Positions 1 to 12,042 of a stretch of DNA of 64,000 bases are shown here, one piece after another; position 1 is the first letter of the stretch; each line of letters starts with the position of its first letter. The DNA comes from Arma custos. Taxonomy: Eukaryota; Arthropoda; Insecta; Hemiptera; Pentatomidae. The position numbers were made by a program, and so were the translations under genes. Below the pieces are notes generated by a model, which was not told where the DNA came from, did not search any database, and saw only the letters and a program-made list of their open reading frames with translations. Where the stretch lies: NCBI GenBank assembly GCA_037127475.1, contig CM073765.1, positions 49,171,680-49,235,679 on the forward strand. Reading direction: 5' to 3'.

Positions 1-404
1 CATAGTCAGAAGCCGGGCCCTTCATCATAGCAACTCAACGCCTTATATAGCTCAGTATAACTTTCTCCCTTTGACCTCGAATAACCAGCATTTAATGAAA
101 AAAAAATCATGTAATGAGGAGATTCATTCAAATTTGTATTCCTAGAGATTCCCAAAAAAGTCATAAAAACCGATTTAAATATTTTTACTAATCTTATGGC
201 TATAAATCCCCTCAAAAAAAAAAAAACTGTTGCTTTTCTTTAGTTGCTTTTTTTAAAAATATATTTCTCATGATTCGATTAAACAAAAATGCAAATGTGA
301 GAATGATCCAAAGATAATTCTATGTCTCAAATAAATAATCGTCTAAATATTACACTTAGTGAAATTTGGGTGGAACAGACCAATAAGGGGGAATAAATAA
401 CTCT
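1..404. other. AT-rich, nothing recognised
   Basis: No ORF, repeat or RNA could be supported before the SINE at 405. Confidence 0.6.
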
Positions 405-690
405 GTGTTTAGAGAGATGAGTAGCTGTACCGAAGTGCCGGGTTCAAATCCGACTGTGGGAGAAAAAATATTTATTCTATTAACTGATAGACCCTTAGGG
501 ATCTGGAGACCCTGCAGGTGGCTCACTCTACTCTAAAATGGAGTTCTCTTAATTAGGGGAAAATCTGGCGGTTGAGCATGATCACCTTCCTGCATCAGGC
601 TGTCATAGAAACAGTTAGGTTTTTCAATTACCATGTACTAAACTCAAGACTCTTCATTGGTTTTGGTGTTGGTTTTTTTTCTTTTTATTA
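405..690 (+). repeat. tRNA-derived SINE, family A
   Basis: A tRNA-like head with B-box GGGTTCAAATCC, then the family body: TAACTGATAGACCC, ATCTGGCGGTTGAGC, TACCATGTACTAAACTC and a T-rich tail. The family consensus has box A 'TGGCTCAGTGGTAGAGC', box B, 'TCTGTTAACAGCCGGAGATG', 'GGGGCTCACCCAGCCTC' and 'CAGTCTCTACCATGTACTGA'. The head of this copy is degraded. Confidence 0.7.
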
Positions 691-1411
691 AATAACTTTA
701 TTTATTTATAATTTGATTATTAATAATATTAGAATATTATTTATTTGAAAATATAGTCTAAAAACATCAATAATGAGATATTTATTCCAAATATAATCTA
801 TTTCTGTATGAATCAGCGCTAGAATGCTCTTCATGCCGTCAAAGACGCTAGTGGCTGTTCATGTATTCACATTGCGAAATTCAATTTAATCTGAAAGTTG
901 ATAGTGTATAATGGCGGGAGTGATATTGGATCTTGTGGAATAAGATGCCTTCAGAGGATGGAGCAGGAGCTTGGATATATCCCTAATAGCCGACTCAACG
1001 TAGTGAAGAAGCAATATCACTGTCAGTTCTGCGCGAATTCCGCGCTCGTTATATCTTCCAGCGAGCACATATGTAACACGTTCGCTCATACATATATACT
1101 TCTGAGTGTTTATTGATAATACAATATTAATAAAAATGAGCTAAACATAAAAAAGAGACAAACAAATCCAAAAAAAACAGATCCTCAAAAATCCAAACAG
1201 TAGTATAATGTACTGAACCCCAGATTCCTCATGGGTTACACTGATGTATTTTTATTATATTCTAAATAAAACAAATAAGTAAGTGTTAACACTGATTTGG
1301 CTTTATATGGATGCGATTAGCTTGAAAGCTTGTAGGCTTTGGCTTGGCCGAGAAGTTTCTTATTAAATATTAATTAGTTCAGAAAATTGCAGGTTCTTAC
1401 ATGAATTATTA
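691..1411. other. Unannotated; short GC-richer stretch
   Basis: Positions 820-1090 are less AT-rich and are open on both strands for about 70 codons (898-1116 plus, 886-1089 minus). Neither translation is recognised. Probably an old repeat. Confidence 0.4.
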
Positions 1412-1640
1412 TCAGGTCAGTCCAAAAGTTCGTGCGCGAAATTTTTAAATGGTGTAAATAAAACATATTTTAAGATTTTAATCTATGATATATTTTCCTT
1501 CGCTACCTACAATATCTCGTCTTCTTTCTGGTAGCTTTTTTATTCCATTGGTGTAAAAAGATTCTGGGTTTGAAGCAAAAAACATCTCATTTTGTATATC
1601 CTTTTTAGAATTGAAAAAAATTGTAAGGCAAATGATGCGG
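1412..1640 (-). mobile_element. Mariner transposon 3' fragment
   Basis: Minus-strand codons (stop at 1478) read ASNPESFYTNGIKKLPER followed after a short gap by GKYIID. This is the C-terminus of a mariner transposase (canonical S-K-P-E-S-F-Y..GI..LP.R). The terminal inverted repeat is at the left, TCAGGTCAGTCCAAAAGTTC from 1412, preceded by TA. The 5' part is missing and is replaced near 1650-1735 by other sequence. Confidence 0.8.
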
Positions 1641-1735
1641 CAAAAGAACATAGTCACGTTTATATGGGTTATCAATATTAATTTTTTATTTGGTTCATTG
1701 GTTCATTTTTTATCGGTACTAATATCTGATCTTTA

Positions 1736-2177
1736 CGACCCTCATACAAGACTGAAAAGACAAGAAACTGCTCGACTTATTCGCCTACTTCAACATTTAC
1801 TGGACCAACGCTCTAAGCTCCCAATAAATTACAAAACACTCACTTACATGGCAGTTATCAGACCTATTTGGACATACAGAGTTGAGCTGTGGGGCTCTAC
1901 TAAACCATCCATTTCATCTCGTATCCAATTCTTACAATCCAAAATCCTTCGTAAAATCCTCAATGCTCCTTATTATGTCACAAACAAACTCATCCATCAT
2001 GATCTTAATATCCCATATGTTGCTGATTTGGCCCAAACTAGATACCTATCCTTCCATGACAAGCTCCATACACACTTGAATCCGCTAATCTCTCAAATTG
2101 CTTCTCAAACTATTCCTGATAACTCTCCGAGGCTCCTACGTTTAGCTCTGTTGTATGCAGAACGCTTTTTAAATTAG
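1736..2177 (+). pseudogene. Jockey-type LINE ORF2 fragment (RT C-terminal region)
   Basis: An open stretch reads NYKTLTYMAVIRPIWTYRVE, then LWGSTKPSISSRIQFLQSKI, and LRKILNAPYYVTNKLIHHDL. The order 'RPIWTYG.xLWG', 'FQSKxLRxIxNAPWYVxN' is the post-RT thumb region of Jockey-clade LINEs. The stop at 2177 truncates it shortly after. 5' and 3' ends are absent, so this is a dead insertion. No endonuclease or catalytic RT motif remains. Confidence 0.85.
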
Positions 2178-3204
2178 GATGCTAATGCTACCCCAAGCTC
2201 ACTAATAGTTTTTCCCCGTTTATCCAAAAATGTAGGTTTTTCATTTATGTACCTTTAGAAATACAATATATTACTTCATGCCGAAATCCAACGAAAAAAC
2301 TCTTTATCTTCACTGTTACTTTATCTTTATCTTAAAGTCTGCTTTGAATAGCCCAAAAGTTTGAACGTCACCCAGAAATAAATAACGCCACTTCTTGAAG
2401 TTCTGTGGGCGTCATATGAACAGTTTGAGACGGCCGCAGTCACGCATTGAAGATACCTGATTGATTGTTGTCTTTTGTTCCGATGAGCATCCTTCACTTG
2501 ATCCGAGGAAGTACAATAGGCTGTATCATATCAACTATTCTCTCTTCGTTAATGGAATCCAGCAAAAGAAATCTCTTGAATATGTCTTTCTGTCAAACTC
2601 CAAGGGTTCATTTCAATTGTGTTCCCTGCTTTAGAGAGAATGAACCATTTGATTCAAATAAATTATAGTAAATCAGGTTCTGTAAGTTTTGAAGTTATCT
2701 CTACATGATATATGTTAAATAACTATTCGTACTACAGACAACCAGCAATATCTACAATATAGAAAATATACTATGAATCTATAATATAGTCTGAAAATTT
2801 AGAAAGCGACCTATGCAAGTCGCTTCCCGGCCCATTTAATCCTTTTATCTAGCTCGTTTCACTGGCTCTTTATTATCATCATTTTCTAGTTCGCCCTCCC
2901 TGTAATATTTTTGCTTTCCGTTGAGGTTATTGTTGTGGTTTTGCGTTGACCTGGCTGCCTTTGGACTTGAAATGTGGAAATCAGTAATAACCTCAAGTAA
3001 TTTTGTATTGAAAAAGAAAAAGAGATCGCGAAAAATTCTCGAAAGAAGACCCAAGTCCTTGAATCTCACGACGTAAGTTGGGTGTGGGAACACCACAGGC
3101 CTCTCCAGCTCCGCCTCCAGAAAAAGGTAGTTTTCTAAAATGTCAGACTCTAGTCAATAATAAAAGCAAAAAGAGGCTTAGATATATATTTTTTTTGTGT
3201 TCCT
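2178..3204. other. Unannotated; one unrecognised minus-strand open stretch
   Basis: Minus-strand codons from about 3120 to 2848 read ELERPVVFPHPTYVVRFKDL, then GLLSRIFRDL and a low-complexity end (NNNLNGKQKYY). It has no ATG and no clean acceptor. I do not recognise it; it may be a transposon remnant. Confidence 0.35.
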
Positions 3205-3350
3205 GGATAGGTTTAAGTAGGATCGGGATATTTAAAAAGTGCTGAAATCGCACAGGTTCGGGACCCCCGTTTTAACGGCCCTTCCGAAGGACGGCACAAC
3301 CAGAGATTTTTTACACCCTTTAAAAAAATCCACCTGCTGGGCTACGCAAT
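3205..3350 (-). repeat. SINE family B, fragment
   Basis: CCTGGATAGGTTTAAGTAGG, TCGGGACCCCCGTTTTAACG and CCTTCCGAAGGACGGCACAA recur in the copies at 4930, 16855, 24065 and 38145. The tRNA head is absent here. Confidence 0.65.
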
Positions 3351-4117
3351 TTTTGCAATTTTAAAAAACGTTAAAATAATTTTTGGCCCTTATGGAACTT
3401 GTTCATGTTATGATTGAGATTGTAGGTGTTAGGATTGTTTTAGGAATTATCTCAAAGGGGTGTTAAGTAAAGTTAAGAGGTTTTAAGGTATCCAAAACTT
3501 TCTTAACAGCTTATTCTTGCCTCCTTAAGTCACTTTAATATATATAACTGCCATAAAAGCCATTAAATAAACCCATACATTCCCCTGTGCCTGGGATTAA
3601 CTGGTGCAGTAAAGCCAACAGAGTCAATTAAAATCCGTGTTTGGTTTTCCCAATTAATATTCGCTAACCTGAGATTTAATGAGATACGGAGCGGAGGATT
3701 GGACTGGCCGAAAGGGGAAATAATCAAGCGGAATAGATGTCGTGGATCCGAATCACGAATCCTTTTGTGCCGGGATTGGTTTCACTGGATGCAGGTTCGA
3801 TTCTCTTATCAGGTGATAAATTCAAATGATAACGGATTCAACTGATAACAAATCCCCCCTTCACGACCCAATTAAACCGCTTCTGTCATGTTTTTTAAAA
3901 TTAAACTATCTCACAGCCCATGTTTGTCCTTGATTAACAATATTCAGTCCGGAAGGTATACAACTCTCTTGTTAGTGATTAGAGCTTTTTTTTTTCTTAT
4001 TGTTTCTATTGAATTTGCATTGATTACTAGTTTTGATTTGGCTTAGTTTATAACATCACACGTCTGTGTGAGCTGCTTATTTGTGGATGAATTAATAATT
4101 AAATCATGAATTTTATA
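3351..4117. other. Unannotated
   Basis: The less AT-rich part at 3690-3820 contains GCAGGTTCGATTCTC, B-box-like, so a worn SINE is possible. Otherwise nothing. Confidence 0.35.
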
Positions 4118-4412
4118 AAAAAACTGTACCACTAAAACCCGTGAACGGGTCTGGTGTTCAGTACATAGTCTGTACTGTTTCATGGACAACGGCTGTGCAG
4201 GAAGGTGAATCACGCTCAGCCGCCAGATTTACTCCCTTATTTTGGGTAACTACTTCATAGAGACTGGGTGAGCCACAAGAAGGCTCCTAGATCCTATAGG
4301 ATCCATCTCCAGCCGTTAACAGATTAAATATAAGTCTTACTAGCAGCGGAATTTGGACCGAGGACCTTCGGCATTGGAACAGAGTCTAACACTGATTCAC
4401 TCTGCTCCCTGA
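4118..4412 (-). repeat. tRNA-derived SINE, family A
   Basis: Minus-strand copy, nearly full length: tail TGTACCACTAAAACCCGTGA, body CACGCTCAGCCGCCAGA, GGATCCATCTCCAGCCGTTA, and the decayed tRNA head to 4412. Confidence 0.8.
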
Positions 4413-4929
4413 TATAGTACTAACGTTTTTTTTTTAACTCAAATTTTATTTTTAAAATAATATCGAGACACCTCCACTACAACATAAGTAGTGAATGTAG
4501 TCAATTAACTGAACAATTGTAAAATAGCCGTTTTTCCCTCTCCGGCAATTATTTACAATATATTTATAAGTATGTTTATCTGAAAATGATGTTTTTAGAC
4601 TTTTTTTTTTTTAATTTTGAGGAAAGGCTTGAAAGCACTTCAATTGGGCGACCCGAGAGAAAAAACGTACATTTAATTTACTCCAATTTAGGGCAAGTGC
4701 TGGAATCTGTTACTGAATTGAGGTGCAATTATTTAATTACTTTTTCTTTTTCATCCTATTTTATTCAATTAATAAATAATATTAATATTGTTAGTAGTAG
4801 TATTATTACTATCAGTCAATGCATTAATATTAATACAGTACTCAATTATCGCCCTTGTTTCACCTTTGAATTTAGGTATAATTATTTATTTAGCGTTACT
4901 TTATGCTTTTACTTTACAGTGGGAAATCT
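4413..4929. other. AT-rich, nothing recognised
   Basis: A 141-codon plus-strand frame from 4586 is Phe/Ile/Asn-rich and runs into the SINE at 4930, so it is judged non-coding. Confidence 0.5.
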
Positions 4930-5152
4930 AAATGTTGCCTATCCAGGTTTAATCAGGATAGGGATTTTTAACGAGTACCTGACATCGAACAGCCTCGGGA
5001 CCCCCGTTTAACGCTTCTTCTGAAGGACGGCGTAAGTAAGTATTTTTACTCCCTTTAAATAATGCTAGGGCCACATGTCGGGCTTCAAACCCGCGATCTT
5101 GGGTTTAGTAGTTTTTTATGCTAACTAATTGACCACAGATCGCCCCAAAGAG
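4930..5152 (-). repeat. SINE family B, near full length
   Basis: Minus strand from 5152: a tRNA-like head (GTTAGCATAAAAAACT, B-box GGGTTTGAAGCCC), a spacer, then CGCCGTCCTTCAGAAG, GTTAAACGGGGGTCCCGAGG, TCAGGTACTCGTTAAAAATC and CCTGATTAAACCTGGATAGG. Distinct in body from family A. Confidence 0.7.
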
Positions 5153-5162
5153 ACTTGACTTC

Positions 5163-5275
5163 AGTGGGTACCCATTTTATAGATGGTGATCCCTGATGGG
5201 TCCCAGATACCAAAGGATCCACATCCGGCTATTAACGGATTAAAGAACTCTGTCATAGCCGGATTTGAATATAAT
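5163..5275 (-). repeat. SINE family A, 5' half
   Basis: GGTACCCATTTTATAGATGG, GGATCCACATCCGGCTATTA and GTCATAGCCGGATTTGA match the minus-strand 5' half of the family. It is cut off beside the family-B SINE ending at 5152. Confidence 0.6.
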
Positions 5276-5316
5276 AATGAGTATAATTGACCCGATATTT
5301 TTTGTTCAGATCTTTT

Positions 5317-5559
5317 ACTCCTGCTTTGCCCTCATTCCTTGGGAAGAAGCTTAGTTCGGAGACCCAGGCAAATTGTAAATAGGGTTTGAATGTGTACATT
5401 GTTTTATTTATTTTTATTATTTTTATCTAGACTTATTTTATTTTGTTTATACCACTTTTTTTTGTTTTGTTATGGAATGGTTATAGCTTCATAGCACCAT
5501 TACTTATTGCCCACAAGTGGCAGATTGTAATGTCTGAATAAAAAAAACACAAAAAAAAT
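5317..5559 (+). mobile_element. 5'-truncated LINE 3' end with TSD (family D)
   Basis: It starts ACTCCTGCTTTGCCCTCATT and ends with CACAAGTGGCAGATTGTAATG plus an A-rich tail. AGATCTTTT occurs at 5308-5316 and again at 5560-5568, a 9 bp target-site duplication. Two other copies of the family are at 32771-33136 and 35334-35717. The first ~60 bp encode the LINE C-terminus (seen better in the copy at 32771). The rest is a T-rich 3' UTR. Confidence 0.8.
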
Positions 5560-5568
5560 AGATCTTTT

Positions 5569-6699
5569 GAATCGAGTATTTAATTTAATAAGTTAACAAA
5601 AAGCAAATATAATTAATTTATGATAATTAACAAAAAGAAAATCAGTTTGTTTCGACGCTGTTACTGACAGATGCGAAGCTAGGCACCGTTCAATCCAAGT
5701 CAACTGCAGAGACATGACTTGCTTTTCCTTCGCATCAATCTTCTTTAGAAAACCCGCGAACCGCATCCGCCAAAAAGAGAATACTGTCAATAAATCCCTC
5801 ATTTTTTCTTCTTTTCAGTTTCTTTTACGTTTGTATTTACGAAGTAAATTTTGACTGGAATACTTCAACTTTATTTCAGAGAAAATTCAGGAATATATGA
5901 AAATGATAAATGATAAGATAGGAAACGATGTTGAAGGAATAAGAATAGGAATATCCAGGGAAATATTCTATTAGGAATGACTAACTATTCTTTTTTTTTT
6001 TTTTTTGTATTTTCCACGAAATACTTTTCCTCTCCTAAAAAGGTCATCAGAAAGAGTGAATTTTAAATTTTTAATGCAAAAATAACCTCAAGAATACAAT
6101 TTAAGTGTTTAGATGATCTCTGTATGTACTCGGTAGCTTATAAGCAGAGTTAAATATTTAACGAGATGAAAGCAGACCTAAAAAAAAATGTTTTTAACCG
6201 AGGCCCCCTTGGAAAGTGTAAAGCCATTTTCCCCTTGACAACTGTTAACTACGAAATCTACTATTTGAGAGCTTTTATTGATAAGGCCTTTGAATTTCAA
6301 ACGAATAAAGTGGTTTTCAAAACATGAACAAAGCATTAGGGTTTTAAAGTTTGTAGTGGGCGTCGGATAGTTGGAGACCGCATTTTCGAATTGGTCGAAT
6401 CGGTACAGTAAAAGTTCCTTTATTTTTTATTTAATAACATTTACAACTGTATAATAAAAATACATCAAGTAAATAAAATGAAAGATAAACAATGGCATTT
6501 ATATCTATATAAATATATAGGCTATCAGAGGAAATGCCTACTGGTAGCACTTGTTCAAATTCAACTTAAAAGGAACTTGTGCTCATATGCAGACATTCCT
6601 GGGGCTCATTCGGCTTTTTTAAAGTAGGCACATTTAATTCAGGCAAAAACCTGGTGATTTTGCGTAATCTTGGACAAACCACTGAACCCCCTTCAGGGG
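5569..6699. other. Unannotated AT-rich stretch
   Basis: A minus-strand frame (5593-5802) with KIDAKEKQVMSLQLTWIERC is unrecognised. A worn family-A-like phrase (AAAAACCTGGTGATTTTGCG) lies near 6645. No more can be said. Confidence 0.35.
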
Positions 6700-6839
6700 T
6701 TCTTCTTCTGTGCCACTTCCATTTTTGAAGAGTCGGGTATCCTTCAATTCAGTCTACCACGCATCTCTGTTGTTGGCCCTCCTAGAATGGATCTTCGGTT
6801 GCAACACCACCATTCCATTTTAACATGGATCTAACCACT

Positions 6840-6925
<86 letters not shown>

Positions 6926-7330
6926 CTATATATATATAGTACATATATATAGTACATTTAGCAGGCTCCTGGAGTCCTCAATGACCCCATCCAGCCATCG
7001 CATCTTGTGTACTTGGACCAGTCTTGAACCTTTTCTTTGATTATTCTTCTTCGACACTTGTCACACCACATTGCCAGACCAGCGCAACCTACCAAGATTT
7101 ATTACTTTGACCACGGCCGGAGCCCAAAATATACTTGTCAGCTCCGTACTAGTACGTCTTCTCCGTGCTTCCTGCTCTGTAATAGACCCTTAAATCCTCC
7201 TTTTAAATGCCCGAAGTAATTTTATATAGAAGGACAGGCGGAATGAGCGTTTTGTTGAGAATGTATTTGAATTCCACGGATAGTGTTTGCTTTTTTAATG
7301 TCGATTTATCCCAAAGAAGCATATGTTTGC
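6700..7330 (-). pseudogene. LINE-like C-terminal relic split by (TA)n
   Basis: On the minus strand at about 7015-6955 the frame gives VHKMRWLDGVIEDSRSLLNV, resembling the R/K-x-R-W-L-D-x-V-x-x-D motif at the end of endonuclease-RT type LINEs. A (TA)n array (6842-6952) lies directly downstream, and 6700-6840 reads as a decayed continuation. Frames are heavily broken. Family assignment is tentative. Confidence 0.4.
6842..6952. repeat. (TA)n microsatellite
   Basis: About 110 bp of TA dinucleotides with a few interruptions (AATA, CTATA, GTACA) near the right end. Confidence 0.95.
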
Positions 7331-8162
7331 TTGAGCCACTCATTCTTGACTTCTATCGAGACGTTATTGTCTCATGGTGGTTCACAAGTAGTAGATATTT
7401 TAGTTCCTATATTGTATAAAGGTATATATAAATAATATCTGCAGCCCCGGTGAATAAGTGGTTAAGTCGAAAATGAGTTTCTTATATTTAAGAAAGCGAG
7501 ATATTGTAATTCTCGTAGTCTTTGCCTTGAAAATATAGCTACAAGATAAGCAATATTACCATTTCAAGCCATGGCCTGACTTAGCCACTTATGTACTACG
7601 TAAATAATACTATTATGCTACCATAATTACAAGAAGTTCATTTTGGGGAAAATTGGACTTAAACACTTATTCTCCTGGGCTGTATGTATTTGTATACCCT
7701 GAAACAATCTGTCTAAAGATCAAAACACGTTTCTACAATCCAGTTATTTATAATTTGACTCATTACCTTTACACCTTTAAAGACTTTAAAGGCTTAATAA
7801 TACCAATTAATTCCATGTCGTAAAACTGATTTGACATTTCTACGACGGACTCCACGATGGAAGAGCTCACTTCTGTTTAGATCGTCTCTGGTTTAATCGA
7901 GGAGTAAGCTGCCCCCCCGCCTCCTCCCAGGAGACCTCCCGCCCAGATAGCTCTAGTAATTAGCAGACTGGGTTAATTAATTAGTGGAAAACTCTCTAGG
8001 GGAAGATAAGGTAATTGGAAGCCATGAAGAAAGGTGCCCCCGAGCCTATCAGCAATAGATTTCATAATCTTATAATCTCGTGGCTCAACTAATGCATACA
8101 CGGATCAACTCTATAACTTGTTGTCATGGCTGGTTATAATTTAATTATTTATTAAAAATATG

Positions 8163-8165
<3 letters not shown>
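7331..8165. other. Unannotated
   Basis: GAATAAGTGGTTAAGTC at 7451 and TTAGCCACTTATGTAC at 7579 are inverted-like, so a short hairpin element may lie between. The rest is AT-rich. Confidence 0.35.

Positions 8166-8214
<49 letters not shown>
8166..8214. repeat. (TA)n microsatellite, left half of the LTR element's target
   Basis: TA repeat ending directly at the LTR. The short TATATATAA at 13527 is its other half. Confidence 0.95.
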
Positions 8215-8216
<2 letters not shown>

Positions 8217-8422
8217 ATAAAATAAGACTGAACACTAACTTTAAAAAAAGGAAGGGTTTCGGGCATAGATTCGACACAGGCTAGGTATCAACTGACTTTA
8301 TTATTCTTTACATCTCATATATATAGTTGTACAATATTTACATAAAAATCAAAACAAATGATTACTTCTTAGCCTAGAACTAGTATTATTAATCCTCATA
8401 GTTTGTTGGTACACACATAACT
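8215..8422 (-). repeat. 3' LTR of the Ty3/gypsy element
   Basis: This 208 bp direct repeat matches 13319-13526 with no difference seen by eye. It abuts the (TA)n array at 8166-8214 on its left and the polypurine tract on its right. An internal TATATATAG on the plus strand may mark the U3 TATA region. Confidence 0.95.
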
Positions 8423-8430
8423 CCCCCCTT
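8423..8430 (-). promoter_or_regulatory. Polypurine tract
   Basis: The minus-strand sequence AAGGGGGG lies immediately upstream of the 3' LTR start (AGTTATG), the expected plus-strand DNA priming site. Confidence 0.85.
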
Positions 8431-8538
8431 CCAGTTCCTGCACAGGAGGAACTATCACAACACACAAATACAAAAAAATAAATAAAAATAAAAAGAGCAA
8501 AGATAAACAAAAAGAAAGTTACAGATAACCTACTCAGA

Positions 8539-10536
8539 TTACATAGAACACACCAACAAAAAAAAAAAATTTATTGAAAAAAAAGGAAGAGAAAGAAGAG
8601 AAAAAAAAACTGTTGCTTGAACCAGTAATTCCGAATCCTGCGCCGCAACCACAGACGGGACAGGTGACAGAGCATGAGGTATTCTGAGTTCCTCCAGATG
8701 GACAGTCCGGACGCGGAATGGGTATTGTTCATCCCTAATCGTGTACAGGTTGTGTTCCCGTACTGTGATAATTTTGTATGGGCCTTCATACCGCGCTACT
8801 GATTTATTACGAGCCGTACGCAGCCGCCTATAAACAGTCGTCCCCAACGGAAGTGGACCCTTATCGTATATCCTAGCACGCGTGTTGGCTTTCCGTGCCC
8901 TGTTAACTTTTTCTCGGATTATTTTCGCGCGAACTTTCTGCCACGTAGCTCTACGGTCGGTGCGTGATCGGTGGAGCTTTGTCCGTAGCTCCTCATTGTT
9001 GATGGTGATGAGATCCCCTCTATCCCTCCACGCTTGTCCAAACACGATCTCAATTGGTGATAGCCCCGTCGTCGTATGGATCGTATTGTTGTATGCTATT
9101 ATCGCGCGCGGCATAGCGTCATATGCATCTAAGCCCCTACCTAATTTCAGTAGTCGGAGGTGCTCCCCCAGCGTGTTGTGTAAACGCTCCACTGCCCCCC
9201 GGCCCTTAACGTGATGGGGAGTGTTAAGCCGCCATTTGACTCCTAACTGTTTGCACTCCTCGCGGATTACCGAATTGTCAAATTCGCGTCCACCATCAGA
9301 GATAATGTCTTCGGGCACCCCATAAGTCGCGCACCATTGGAGGATGCCTTCCCATACGGCCTTCGGGGTCTTCGCTGAAATCGGGTACGCCATAGCGAGC
9401 TTACTGAATCCGTCAATCACCGTCAACCAGGTTTGCCCCTCATTTGAATATAAATCGACCTGTAATGACCTGAGCGGTTCCATCGCGGTGGGAGTGACCA
9501 CCTGTTCCGCCACCGGTGGTTGCCGGTCATATTTCGCGCGTTGACAAATTCTGCAGTTTTCGATGAAATCCCTCACGGTACGGCCCATCGCCTTCCAAAA
9601 GTAAATTCGTTTCAATGCTCTTATTGTCTCTTCGATTCCCCGATGGTTCTTTTTCCCGCAGTGGTGATCTTTAATAATCTGCCGTTGTGCTGTGCTATCA
9701 GGTACTGTCTCTACTTCCCGAAGACAGCGCTCTAAAGAACATCCCACCCCGATACGTTCCTGCCGCCATAACCTTTTGATTTTCTCGAATAGAACCCTGT
9801 TACCTACATAGATATAGCCCCGGCGACCCGGCACGCAAAATTCGGAAAAAATTCGCTCGATTTCGACGTCGTCAGTTGTCGGTGGTATGCGGATTGTGAC
9901 CGTAGACAGCCCCTCATACATTGTCGCCTTAGTCTCGGTACCCGCGCCCTGTTTCGAACGAATTACCAATTGAAACCGCTTGTCGTTAATGATGTCGTCA
10001 CTTTCTGGCAGCTCCCTAGCTCGTTCCGGTGAGCCTGCCTCTTCTTCCGATTGTTGACGAACTAGCGGAATCTCGGGTCCGTGTTCTGCCCAGTCCCTTA
10101 AGTACCGTACTGCGAACGGTTCGGCCGACGTGCCTTCCTCCTCGACGGCATTTATTACAATGTCGCGTGATAGCCAATCCGCTACTGCGTTTTCTACCCC
10201 CTTTTTGTGCACAATTTGAAATGTATAGGGTGCTAACCGTTCTTTCCATCGAGAGACTCGCGCCGATGTTTCTTTTAGCGTAGCCAAGTAGACGAGTGGT
10301 TTATGGTCCGTCAGTAATTCAAACCGCCGCCCATACACATAGGCTCGAAAATACTCGACCGCCCAAACTACCGCTAGAAGTTCGCGCTCGATCGCGCTGT
10401 ATCTTTGTTCCGCAGGATTAAGTTTCCGACTAGCAAAGGCAATGGGCTTCTCCCCTCCTGAGAAGTTTTGAGACAGGACCGCCCCAATCGCTACCTCACT
10501 TGCGTCAGTGGTAATCCTGAACGTGCGGAAAGGCTA
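8539..10536 (-). pseudogene. pol: pol 3' part: RNase H and integrase
   Basis: The frame opens at about 10536, upstream of its first ATG at 10338, with the RNase H start FRITTDAS and continues ASRKLNPAE, ERELLAVVWA, LLTDHKPLVYL and VADWLSR. Counting from 10338, the integrase zinc domain has His near 225/232 and Cys at 262 and 265. The catalytic triad is D295 (LQVDLYS), D348 (ISDGG) and E384 (VERLHNTL), with 35 residues between the last two. A GPYK/VHLEEL tail resembles the Ty3/gypsy GPY/F module. The last ~20 residues are a Phe/Leu-rich run encoded by A/T tracts and are probably readthrough past a lost stop. The junction with the RT frame is short by roughly the D-F-x-x codons usual there, so a small deletion is a better explanation than programmed frameshifting. 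Confidence 0.92.
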
Positions 10537-11962
10537 ATAGCGGCTGAATCGTCAGTATTTCTCGGCACCTACGAATACTTTCGATCTGAGTGGGCCCCAA
10601 GCAGAACCGTTTTCCCTTCCGTAGGATCTCTGTTAATGGTTGGGTTAATTCCGCAATCCCTGGAATGAACCGTCTATAATAGTTTACCATGCCCAGGAAC
10701 CTGCGAACTCCCCGAACGTTGTTGGGCAACGGTGCTTCTTGTATGGCCATTACCCTCCCTCGATCTGGCTGTACCCCTTTTTGAGAAACTACATGTCCCA
10801 GAAACCTTATCTCCAATAACCCGAATTTCGACTTTTCCTCGGACAATTTGAGACCGAACTCGCGTACTCGGTCGAATACCCGTCCCAGGTGTTTTACATG
10901 ATCATCTTCGGACCGGCTAAAAACGATTAAATCGTCCATGTATACCTGGGCAAAGTCTTCTCCCAGACCTCTTTGGAACTCGTCCATCAGCCGTTGGAAG
11001 GTCATCGGGGCCCCTTTTAGTCCAAACGGCATTCTGACAAACTCATAATGGCCTCGATCCCAAATGAACGCAGTTTTTCCGATATCCTCGTCGGCCATTT
11101 TAACCTGATGATACCCACTCTTGAGGTCTAGAGTGCTAAAGATTTTTGCGCCTGCCAACCTATCCAAAATGTCCTCCACGCGGGGTAGGGGGTATCGCTC
11201 ATCTTCCGTCGCTTCATTTAGTTTCCTATAGTCGACCACGACCCTGTATTGTTTGGCCGTTTGCGCGTTCTCATCTTTCCTTTTCTCTACAACCCACAAC
11301 TGGCTATTAAAAGGCGAGTTACTTGGCCTAATGATCCCTTGACGAAGAAGGTCACCTAACTGTTTTTTGATAATATCCCTCAGAGCTTGTGGGTAACGTC
11401 GGTCTTTAACGTATACCGGCATATCCGTCTTAAGTCTAATACGATGGACGGTTTTCCCCGTGGTAGGTAGGATTTCGTCTTCGGCGTGAAAAAGATCCCT
11501 GTTATAAGCCACGATCTTACTTATGGGTGTCTTATCGCAGTTTACAGCCCCAATCTCAATACCCCCCCTTAGTCCTGAGACTGACGCTTCGTATGGACGT
11601 TCCCCTAATTTAAAATTCCATTTTCCCCGACTCACTGATAATTTTAGCCCCGTTAAAGTCAAAATATCCTCCCCGACAATAAAGTCGTACCCCGGCATTA
11701 TGGTTTCCACCACGTGGACTATAATTCTCAGATCCCGTCCTACCAATTCTTTGCAATTTATGCTTATTTCCCCCAAAGTACTGCACCTCCCACTGACGGT
11801 ATTAATGCTACATTGGCATTGATTTTGTTTACCCCACAGTCCTAATTTCTCAGCCCCCTTTTTACTGATTAGAGAGTTTGTGCTCCTGGTATCTACTAAA
11901 AACTTTATCCCCGTCTCCCCCATGCTCGCCAGGGGCAAACGTGTTCGTTCTCCTCTTTTCAC
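10505..11962 (-). pseudogene. pol: pol 5' part: aspartic protease and reverse transcriptase
   Basis: This 485-codon open stretch is in a different frame from gag. Protease lies near residues 20-105, but the active site reads LVDTRST instead of the conserved D-T/S-G (GGG-to-AGG explains it). RT follows: STLDLKSGYHQ near 276-286, MPFGLKGAP at 311-319 and the catalytic YMDD at 341-344, then the thumb and the FLGHVVS...FLGMVNYYRRFI connection typical of Ty3/gypsy. The frame ends at 10505 just after LLAFP, where RNase H should begin. RNase H continues in another frame without a stop. No ATG opens this ORF, so pol would normally be made as a Gag-Pol fusion by frameshift or readthrough. Confidence 0.92.
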
Positions 11963-12042
11963 CGTATTAGTAATAATTAAGTCCCCCGAACCGTTGCCCC
12001 ACCTAGCACCGTTTCCTCATTCTGGACATTGCTGACGCGGCC

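Noticed and set aside
2845..3120. Receptor exon on the minus strand
   Set aside because: Translation does not match any receptor segment, has no clean acceptor, and ends in low complexity.
4586..5011. 141-codon plus-strand ORF
   Set aside because: Low-complexity AT-rich frame that continues through a SINE on the opposite strand.
10505..10540. Programmed frameshift between RT and RNase H
   Set aside because: Position is inside a conserved domain and residues usual at the junction are missing, so a deletion is simpler.
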